From Lithospermum erythrorhizon (taxonomy: Eukaryota > Streptophyta > Magnoliopsida > Boraginales > Boraginaceae): a DNA stretch of 64,000 nt. The stretch spans positions 1-64,000 of the forward strand of contig JADFUC010001769.1 in NCBI GenBank assembly GCA_019722365.1, given 5' to 3'. The notes beneath the pieces were generated by a model. That model ran no database searches, had not been told where the DNA came from, and saw only the letters and a list, made by a program, of their open reading frames with translations. This document shows, in pieces, positions 55,201 through 64,000 of this stretch (position 1 is its first letter; every line of letters starts with the position of its first letter). A program made the position numbers and the translations under genes.

Positions 55201-58200
55201 TCTCTTAAACTTGAGAATCTTCATGATATTACTTTTTTTTTATGATTAAAAAGTATTTTGGTTCTTTTCGTGGTTGTACGGGAGAACTCAAAAACACTTC
55301 TCTAATTTACTTTTCCATTTGTTCTGACTTAGTAATCATCAGTTACTGTGCATCCGTTAACATTCTTTAAATTCATGTAATCACATGTAAATGTTGAAGA
55401 CTTTTGATCGAAGACTTACAGTCTCTTTGGCTGCAGACATAGCGAGGAAACCAGCCCCCATTTCTACTTCTTGACACCCAACAACCACTATGCTGACATC
55501 TGACACTGTAGAGCCTAACCATGAATTAAGTGCTTCCTGAGAGGCCCTTCCTTGGCCAACATTCCAAGTACCAACTAAAATCTTTATATTTTCCTGATTT
55601 GTGTACAAATGCTCTCTTGCAGCTAACTCTGGTCTTACAATATTATCAATAGGCCCAGGTGAGGCCACGCTCCATCCTCGAATTCCACCATGAGTTGCCA
55701 TGGAAAATATGTGGGTGTTGCTAGCAGCCATCTTTATAACAGGCCCATTGTGCGCAAGCCAACTTGCAAGTAAGTTCCCCTCATAGTCCAAAAGTTGGAC
55801 CATACCACTAACATAACCAACCCATATGCGTGAACCATGAGGACAAAAACATAAGACTGCACAAGGATGGTGATGAAAATCCTTTAAACGACTGCCATTT
55901 CCATCCCACTGTACCAGTAATCCATTTGAGCTTCCGGACCAAATCATTCCATCTCCTGCAAGTACTAAGGCTTCTGTTTTGTTAGGATCTTCGGCAAAAG
56001 CACCTGCACTTTTTGTTGCAGCTCGTCTAACAGCATCCGCAGCCCCCATTATGGCATTTCGAGACTTCTTCAAAAAGCTGCTTCCTTGAGATTTTTCCTT
56101 TTTAGGTTTGGAGACAAATTTAACATTCATCTCATCTTCTGTTGCTTGATCTTGAACGGATGGCATGTCAGCTCGGGTTTCAGTCTGTCCATCTATACTG
56201 AATACTTTCAAGAGTTCTCTTTTTCGAGCATCCCTGAAAGTTTGGCAATACCAGGAAACTTATTTCATTAACAAAAGAAAAGTGAAGAGAAACAATGCCA
56301 AGTTTAATTGTTGGAAGACATACCATAATGAGAAGGAGAGGGATGTAGCTGCCCAGACTTTAGCTCTAGAAACATCTGATAGCAAACACTTCACATCTGA
56401 GGACGAAATGTTGCATACCCCATTTACTGTTACTTGGCTCCTTAAATCAATACTCGACCTCTCAACCAATAAAGCAGCCATATGCTTCTCTTCGGGTGAC
56501 AGGGAACGAGATTTTTCGACAGGTTCCCATGGCCACACTTTGATAACACCTCCTTCGGATCCTGACCATATATCACCTAGGTACCAACCCAAAATTAATA
56601 TGAAGGTGTCCTATAATGTACTTCCATACTACTCAAGAATCTACTTATTAATTGAAGAAGGATCTTAAGTTCCATTTAGGCGTCAATGGTGTCTTGTACA
56701 GGAATTGATTTTGGCACTTCAATTCTTACAAACACTCCCACTTTATTGTAAAATAAATAAGAGAAATAGTATTACCATAAGAAGAAATAATCATAGCGAG
56801 AACAGGACCACGATGAGCCTGCCAAGAGAGCCCTTCTTTAAAATGAGGACTATTTTCTGTCTTCCAAAACCTAATTTTGCCATCTTTATGTCCACTCCAT
56901 ACACATTTGCTACCTTCATCAACCACCAAACATATTGTAGGCGAAGTATTAGCCGACTCGAAAAATGGTGCCGCGTCTTCATCCCCTCTCCTTGCTCTTC
57001 CACCTATTCCTACACCAGGCTCATATACATCAGAGAACTTCCACACTCTCACTCCTGTTTCTTGTCCTGCCCACAACTGCGTGTCTGTACAAGCAATCGT
57101 CCTCAAGAATTTCCCAACCTGAAAATCAATTTTTTTTTCACCATCCAACAACAATAACACAACAAATAGAAGTGCCAACATCTCATTATTTGTTCAAGAA
57201 CTTGCAACCAAGCAAACATCCAATCTTTGATTAATTGATGACATCATTCAAATTTGAAAACCCAAGCAGAACACTATTCTATTCAAATTTGTAAATAACA
57301 GCATCATCAACAACAACAACAACAATAACATGAACCAATTCATCTGGAGAAGATCCTGTCTAAGTGTTGTAAAGGGGGATTAGATAGTATGCAACCCTAA
57401 CCTTGTGACAAAACAGGCTCACAGGGAGGCCGTTTCCGAATTGACCCAAAGTGAAATGCAAACTTCACAATAGATAAGAAGCGTAGGCAGCATAATTAGC
57501 CATTTTAAGTTATTCCACTATATGCTAGAGTCAAGAGTCAGAGAATATAAAATCTTTCACTCCAAAAATATGGAAACTGGAATTTGTAAATAAATGAACA
57601 CAAACTAAAAACAGAGGGCATATGCGAAAATCCAACATCTAATCATTGATTAATTGATGAACTATTCCTCCAAGAAAATCTCTAAAACTCAACCAAATCA
57701 AAAAATCTAAAAACCCAAGTAGAAGTGTAGAACACTATTGTATTCAAATTTATAAATAAATGAACACAAAAAAGAACACAGGACATACCAGAAAATCCAA
57801 CATCTAATATCTGAGCAAGTCATGAATTACTGCTCCAACAAAAATCTCAATTCTCAACCATATCATAAAATCATAACACCCAAGTATAACACTATCCTAT
57901 TCAAATTTTAACTAAATGAACAAAAAAACAGGAAAAAAAAATCTAACATAAATTATCTCATAAATTTTCCAACCTGAGTTTCTCTAAGTGGATGAGGCCT
58001 AAGCTCAAGACAAGGTGGCCTGTTAGGATGCACACCTGCCCTTGTTGGTACTTTATATATTCCAGTCCCACCACCATTTCCCATAAACTCCAACAAAGGC
58101 TGACCAGGAACACCACCCCCACCACCACCACCACCATCCATCTTCATGCTATCACCACCAGCTAAGGTGGCAGCGCCACCAATGGTGGTGGTGGTTGCTT

Positions 58201-58450
58201 TAGGATAAGGATACAACTCTTCATCATCATCACTATCAGATGTATAATAACTATTCAAAATGGTGTTTGGAATCCTTATATCTTCATCTATACTATGTTT
58301 CCTCATCTGGTTACGTTTCTTGGTTTTCCCTGTAAAGGTGCGCAACTGGTGGCTATATGAACACCCTTTCTTTGAAGGTGGGGGTTTGGATAAACCTGCA
58401 AGCTCATCCTTTTCATCATCATCAAAACTACTCTCATTAGCATTATCCAT
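52228..58450 (-). CDS. 5PTASE13/14: WD40-repeat inositol polyphosphate 5-phosphatase (5PTase12/13/14 clade)
   Basis: Removes the 5-phosphate from inositol phosphates. Twelve exons on the minus strand: 58450-57974, 57118-56776, 56576-56324, 56233-55420, 54832-54711, 54569-54485, 54029-53867, 53764-53724, 53622-53355, 53208-53085, 52978-52618, 52548-52228; all introns GT-AG; 1123 residues, as in the family. An acidic N-terminus with HSYS-like and RKHS motifs leads into WD40 repeats (about residues 160-560). The catalytic domain starts at GTWNVGQG (579-586) and has CQEV (611-614), GDFNYRL (789-795), PAWCDRV (866-872) and SDHKPVR (907-913). The QEV motif is preceded by Cys where relatives have Leu. 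I chose the Met at 58450 over one 39 bases upstream, because the family starts MD plus acidic residues and the upstream extension is hydrophobic. FRA3 is the nearest alternative, but tail motifs fit 13/14 better. Confidence 0.93.
58110..58195 (-). repeat. GGT/CCA triplet runs in 5-phosphatase exon 1
   Basis: CACC-type triplets at about 58112-58137 encode a run of eight glycines, and a second GGTGGTGGTGG run lies at about 58183-58194 on the plus strand. Such runs vary in length between individuals. Here they lie in a low-complexity linker before the WD40 repeats. Confidence 0.7.
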
Positions 58451-60880
58451 GCTAGTGAATATTATTATTATGTCCCAAAATGTTGTCAAGTTTCTTGATC
58501 AATCAATGCATGCAAAGAATATTGAATTTTGTGTTGTTCTTGATTATGGCATAAACGTTTTGGTGGTGGGGAAGAAGAAAGCGAGGAGTAAGGCGAAGCT
58601 TGCTGGAATTACATGGACTAGAATGAATGATTTTGTGATATGCAAACATGGAGGCATGAACCATAATACTATAATACTTGTCATCTTATTATTATGTTAC
58701 TTGCAAGTTGTAATAATATGTCATTTTGATACACCCTCCATTATTTTGGTATTCTTTCAAAAAAAATTATGAAATTATTTTATTATCTAAATATTAGATG
58801 GGGATTTTTTTTAGGAATTAAGGAAATAATATTATGCCTTAATTGCATACGCCCTTCAAAATATTGAAAAACTACAAGTTATCTTATGATGTATAGGATT
58901 TTATCAAAACTACTAAATATTTACGTAATATTATATATTTTTAAATAATTAAAGATTCATGTTCTCTTCTTCAATAAAAATATATTAAAATATAAATTTC
59001 AAATCACATATCATATATTCATTATACGGAATATTATTTTGTTAAAATATTGTTAAGTTGGAGTGAAAAATTAAAGTTAAATTTTCAGGGGAGAATAGAA
59101 TAAATATCAATATAATAAGATTGAAAGAGACCTACATTATACTTAAATTCCATATGATCATGGATATAAAATAAATAGAAAAATAAAGTCAATCATAAAT
59201 TATGTACCGTAAGTGAACGTGTTAGTTTTTTACAAATATAGTAGAACATGAATACAAAGTTATTACAAATTTATGGATAGAATGTGAAAATCAGGTTTAA
59301 ATTGTAAATCATCTCATCACCTCAAGAATGTTAAATTTATTTGGCATAATTAATTATTTATTAGATAAATAAATCAAAAACAAACTAAATATCTCATAAG
59401 GATATAAATCACTTATCGAAATCAACATTCATCATTATCATGTTTTCTTAAAAGTATTTGATGAATACTTCGCTGATTCTTTATAATTTTTTTATTTTTA
59501 TATTATATACTCTCGCACAATATTATGTTAGAAAGTGATTATTGATCATGTTTGCCATGATCTGGAGGAAGTGCAAGAGAGAGGCTAACCACAAAGCTCC
59601 ATAATTGTTGACTTCTTATATGTACTTCCTAGTTGACTTGACTAGTCCTGAAGTTCTAAAAGAGTAGAACCTATCAAACATGAACCTCGGTTCGGTTCCG
59701 AAGCATGATTTGGGGATTTGTTTTAGACTCTGAGGTTCCGAATCGAAAAATTGAAAGCTTCAAAGCTCGCTCGATTCAAGTTCGACTAAAACATGTGAAT
59801 TTTAATGATAAAATATGAAGGAAACAAAAAAAATTATAAGTTTATGTAGTTCGAACCGAATTGAGCCGAGCTCAAGCAAATCGAATTTTTCGAGCTGAAC
59901 TTCTCAAGCCGAATCGAAGAAATCTCAAGCAAATGAGTATAGAATACATATACCTAGAGTCCTGCATCTACACATGTCATGTCGTAATCGTGTTAACGGC
60001 TTCCATTAGATTTAACATCCGAAGATGATTTAGTTCCTAATTCCCCATCTCAACGAATACCATAACGGACTCTGCATCGATCTCCAACGGAAACATCCTC
60101 TTAGCCGGGCGCGGCCGAACGAGGTTTAAGAATTATTTTATTATTTTTATAATAAAATTATAATGAAAAAATAAATAAATTTTAAAAAAAATCCTAAAAA
60201 GAAATAAGATGAAAAAGTTACCATGAAGAAAATAAAGATAGAGGACTGTGAAACAACTTTTTATTTTCTCTTGTGATAATTACGGAGTATTACGTAGTAG
60301 ATAATATTTATAGTATTTGGCGAAGAATTTATCTTGTTAGGCAAGCACACTACGTAAGTTAAGGCTATAAAAATTAAAATAAAAAAAATTTATCAGAAGG
60401 GTAAAATAGGAAATACATTAATTTGGCTTCACTTTGTAACCGCCAACCCACCCCTTACACATTATATATAACATGTATAATGAACGTATGGCACATTCGG
60501 CTTATTTTTATAATGGAATTCATGAATAATTTATCTCTATAAAATGTCTCTGCTGAACAATTTAGATTGCATAACCGATTTACTCATTCAAATTGTATAT
60601 ATACATATATATGTAAGTTCAATATATATTAATTGTCAAACAATTATTATTTAGGATTTAACGGTATCGACATTGGGGGTTACGATTTTACTTATTAGGT
60701 CCACAGAATCTAGGCATTAATACAATAATCGACATTGTTTAATACATTACTATCAGACATCCGTCCTAAGAGGTCACACACAAACAAGAAACTGAACTAT
60801 ATAAATATATTATAAACTTTCCTCCGAGTATAAAGTAAAACACTAAGAAAACATATTGACAAAAAATCTGAATCACTAGA
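58451..60880. other. Spacer upstream of the 5-phosphatase gene
   Basis: The first few hundred bases should hold the promoter of the minus-strand gene. Beyond that it is AT-rich. The stretch 59.68-59.95 kb has repeated TCGAACCGA/GAGCTC/TCGAAT motifs and is likely an old interspersed repeat. No other gene is visible. Confidence 0.4.
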
Positions 60881-61490
60881 CTCGATCAAGCGGTTCACAT
60901 GCGGAGGAGATAAGGCTTTGAGGAGATTTTATCTCTTGAATCTCTTAAGTCGCTTGCCTATATAAAAGCGTGATTCACTTTCATAATTAACTATCGCTCA
61001 TATTTTGATTTCGAGAAATCAAACCCCTCTCTCCATCACTACCTAAATAGCTCCCTCCCCCCTCCCTCCATCCTTTGAAGAAAACAAAGTTTTTCTTCCA
61101 TATTTTGTTTATAGTTTTCTACTTCTAAGTCAGTTTAGTCAAACGCACGGAAGAGTTCGGGTAATTTGTCGCCAGAACGATCTTAGAGATAATAATACTC
61201 GACTGAAAGTATCAGTGAGCAATTCCACCTGGCCGCTTATCGATGTAATCGACCAAAAGGCTACACACTCAGTTCATACGCTTATTGTTTCAGGCAATCC
61301 ATCGTAGATTCGGGATCTTCGTATCCATTAAGTTTAGAACTTGATTATGCGTTTAAAAACCTCAACAAGGGCCTCGTAGCTCATTACGCGATCACAATTA
61401 TGTAAATATGCATGAAACTTTTTTGCCGAATTGGTGGACTATTTTGTATGTTTAATTTGTGTTTTATGGTGTTTTAATTTCAGAACGACT
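60881..61490 (+). mobile_element. Possible LTR fragment with TATA box
   Basis: CCTATATAAAAGCG at about 60957-60970 is a strong TATA box, followed by a pyrimidine-rich tract (61.02-61.08 kb) and then sequence of the style found in retrotransposon leader/LTR regions (CGTAGATTCGGGATCTTCGT near 61302). No coding follows. It could instead be a gene promoter whose gene has been lost. Low certainty. Confidence 0.3.
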
Positions 61491-63511
61491 GGCCCGAGGC
61501 CGACCGCCTCTAATAAGCCGTAATCATCCAAATCCCGACACCGTGAGTCACTCAAATCGACGGACGACTAATTTGAAAAGACTCCACCTGCCCTAAATAA
61601 TCCAATAAATTAAAAATACATCTAAGAAGAATAGATTTTAAGAAAATAATTCATCGTGGTATTTCCTAACCACACAAAACCACCATATATACAACAACTC
61701 CGTCAATGTACAAAATGTCAAACAATATATATATTAACTAAATCCTAAAAATAACAACTTTGAGTTTTCGATATATTTATAATGATATAGAATCGCTATC
61801 TAAGCTTAGATTATCGTGATAAGAGGTGATAATAATCATTTATGGGGTTGAAATATGTTGAAATTATAGTTGACTTTCAAGGAATTTGTTGACTTTTTCT
61901 AAATGGTTTGTTGCAGAAGGCATTTCTGGACTTTATTGTGGTCAGTTTCGAGGTGTAGTCAGATTTTTAGGTGATTGTGAATGTTAGGATAAAATGAGTT
62001 TTGTAAGTTTGAGTAGTTAATTGGCTCTGAGATTAAAGATGGTTAGAAATGTGATGCTTAGTTGTTAATATCGAACGTTATGCTTTTTGAAACTAGTAAT
62101 TGGAATTCGAACATTAAATGGAAGTTACGGACTTAAGTCGAATAAGATTATAATGGGCTTTTTCAAGAAGTTATTTCTGGGAGTATAAATATGAGATTAA
62201 ATATATAAGTAGAATGTTATTACTAGTTGTATTATAAGTAGTCATTATAATTTTGAATGTTTATTTAGGCGCTGATCATGGGGAAAGGTCCGTTGCTATC
62301 AAGGAAAGGGTTTTTATACCAACGAAAGTAGTATCTATCTCTACGGGTGTTGATTAACAATTTGATTACGGATATGTGTATGTGTATATATGTGATCTGT
62401 GGCTAAATTATACGTTGAACATGCTGCTATGGGTCGAGTCGCTGTCAAAGGCCTGTGGGTCTCACGAGTCGTGATACGTGATAAGCCGAAAGTCGTGATT
62501 AGGGAAGAAGTTGTATATCACGGATGCTGTTTGTTGAGTTGTGTATTGTCCGGCATATCGCTGCATTTCGCTACGATTCGGGTGATTTGCTTCGGCACTG
62601 CTACGATTCGGCGAGGCTTATGTCGACTTAAGATAAGCTTTCTCCCCTCGGTGCCGGCGCTGATTATATGTGCATTAGTTGTAGAACCGACTTATATCGA
62701 GTCAGAAGCGCTGCTGGAAGTTGTAGCATTGTTGAGTTGATACTATTGTTGAGTTGGATTGTGTCACGAGTCAAGTAGTCATTGAGTCAGGATGTCGCCG
62801 TTGTCATTTGATGTGAGTAAGGTCACCGATTGTTGCGTGTTATCATAGCCTTTCTTGAAATGTAATGATGTTATTGTTGACGGGCATCATCTTGGAATGT
62901 TCTCGCTAGTAACAAATTTTATGAATATATTTAAATGATAATGAAATGTTAACACTGTGACAAGATCTTAAGTTGAACAATATTATGTACCACTTATCTA
63001 TCAGATGCAATATCATCTACTTTGGCACACTATCAAGTGATGTGAGGTTAATTTCTATTCTAAGATATATATTCACTAAGCTTCGTGATCTTACACCCTA
63101 TTCAAGCATGGGCGTACCACCGCCGGTTGGATGTGGTGCCGTCTGCCTTCGGCTTCTTCGGCCCTTTGTGTCAGAAATTAAAGCGCAGTCAAGGGCGGCG
63201 CTTGATCCTCATGTTTCTTTTACTTTCGATGGATTGTAGTTATTGTCTCAGATAGTTGTTATTTTGGGATATTTGTTGTCAGAGGTTGATATTGGTACTC
63301 GGAGTTATGTTGTATGTTGGTTGTCAAGTATGCTAAGTTAGAATACCAATGGCGGATTCTTTTTCTTAAAAATTATTTTATCCGTCAGGATAACGTTTTT
63401 ATTGAGCTTGTTTCAAGACAGTGTTTTAAATTGAGTCATCCATCGACAGACTGGTGTCTGTGATTTGGGACGATCCTAACTTAGTATGCATTTAACGGGC
63501 GGGTCGTTACA

Positions 63512-63530
63512 ATTTTCGTATCGTGAGCTG
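63512..63530 (+). other. Primer-binding site of the gypsy element (changed)
   Basis: ATTTTCGTATCGTGAGC directly after the LTR corresponds in place to TGGTATCAGAGC, the site complementary to the 3' end of initiator methionine tRNA used by most plant gypsy elements. Several positions are altered, so priming would be poor. Confidence 0.5.
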
Positions 63531-63647
63531 CAGTTTCATATTCTATGGTACTGTGTGGTTATGTGTCTATCTCTGGTCAGGTTCTTTGAGTTGTCCGATT
63601 TGTCTTTTTCCGAGTCTAAGTCCTTCTTTCGCTTTCAGACTCGTTGA

Positions 63648-64000
63648 GGATGCCACAAGAGTGGAGACGCCAGAAATACTGCGCCGGACGCGCCTGTACC
63701 GAGGGTACTGTGGTGTAGCCAGAGGCGGCCGCCGCGGCTGGTGGAGCGCGGGGGCAAGTGAGCTTCAAAGCAGGAGCAACAGAGTTCCGTAGTACACCCC
63801 TGCTGTTCCGCTGACTCTATTGCTGGGGATGAGGTACATGTCATGGAGGATTTGCACACGCCCGACGGCGCCTACTGAGCTCGATATTCTAGAATCTTTT
63901 GACCATTTCCTCGAAGGTATCCCCAAAGTTCCTTGGGGTGGGTTCACCGATTGATGCCATTGAGTTTATTAGAGATTGGAGACCATTTTTGAGCCCATGT
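63648..64000 (+). pseudogene. gypsy gag start, partial
   Basis: An ATG at 63649 opens a Pro/Arg-rich frame that soon shifts; the DNA here is GC-rich (GGCGGCCGCCGCGG near 63724). Further on LESFDHFLEGIPK-like sequence appears near 63890-63930 in another frame. Such basic, Ala/Gly/Arg-rich openings are usual for Tekay/Del gag. It continues beyond the window. Confidence 0.45.

Larger units (their letters stand above)
61560..64000 (+). mobile_element. Ty3/gypsy (Tekay/Del-like) element, 5' part, cut by the window edge
   Basis: An LTR of roughly 2 kb ends at GGGTCGTTACA (63501-63511), the usual end for this lineage. It is followed by a changed primer-binding site and then a gag start. The LTR interior has GTTGACTTT-type motifs like those (reversed) in the minus-strand LTR at 0.6-2.2 kb. 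The LTR start near 61560 is approximate. Confidence 0.6.

Noticed and set aside
56165..57234. Several plus-strand ORFs across the 5-phosphatase
   Set aside because: They are antisense shadows of exons 2-4 and their introns, without conserved features.
58448..58489. Upstream in-frame Met as start of the 5-phosphatase
   Set aside because: It would add 13 mostly hydrophobic residues before the usual MD-acidic start of the family. The Met at 58450 fits better.
58260..58772. Plus-strand ORF of 170 codons
   Set aside because: It overlaps 5-phosphatase exon 1 in antisense and has no motif. The part beyond the gene is AT-rich spacer.

Overview
The window is nuclear DNA from a flowering plant. The three intact genes have several introns each, the spacers are AT-rich, and most of the rest is decayed LTR-retrotransposon sequence of Ty1/copia and Ty3/gypsy type, with MITE- and SINE-like insertions. 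The proteins point to a eudicot, probably an asterid, but the species cannot be named from the sequence.

Layout. 1-9.4 kb: a copia fragment (minus strand), a gypsy LTR end (minus) and a badly broken gypsy element (plus). 9.4-18.5 kb: spacer, then a six-exon MAP kinase gene of the MPK6/SIPK type (plus), whose first intron holds a MITE with a multiplied end. 18.5-22.2 kb: spacer with a retrotransposon tail and a SINE-like unit. 22.2-27.6 kb: a minus-strand copia element with long LTRs and no gag. 27.6-35.9 kb: ORF-poor remnants, including another copy of that LTR and a short GC-rich island. 35.9-42.2 kb: a copia element with both LTRs (plus). 42.2-47.4 kb: a three-exon ankyrin-repeat membrane protein gene (plus). 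48.5-51.6 kb: a shorter relative of the 35.9 kb copia element. 52.2-58.5 kb: a twelve-exon WD40/inositol polyphosphate 5-phosphatase gene (minus). 58.5-64 kb: spacer, then the LTR, primer site and gag start of a gypsy element that runs off the right edge.

The three genes do not form an operon-like unit. MPK6-type kinases work in stress, immune and developmental signalling. The ankyrin/PGG protein belongs to a membrane family linked to stress responses. The 5-phosphatase acts on inositol phosphates. The ankyrin and 5-phosphatase genes are neighbours and converge tail to tail. From memory, their Arabidopsis counterparts also lie in adjacent loci, so this pair may be an old conserved neighbourhood. 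I see no clearly new gene system. The most useful leads are a GC-AG intron in the ankyrin gene, its N-terminal decapeptide array, the MITE expansion inside MPK6, the SINE-like insertions and the unusual decay pattern of the retrotransposons.
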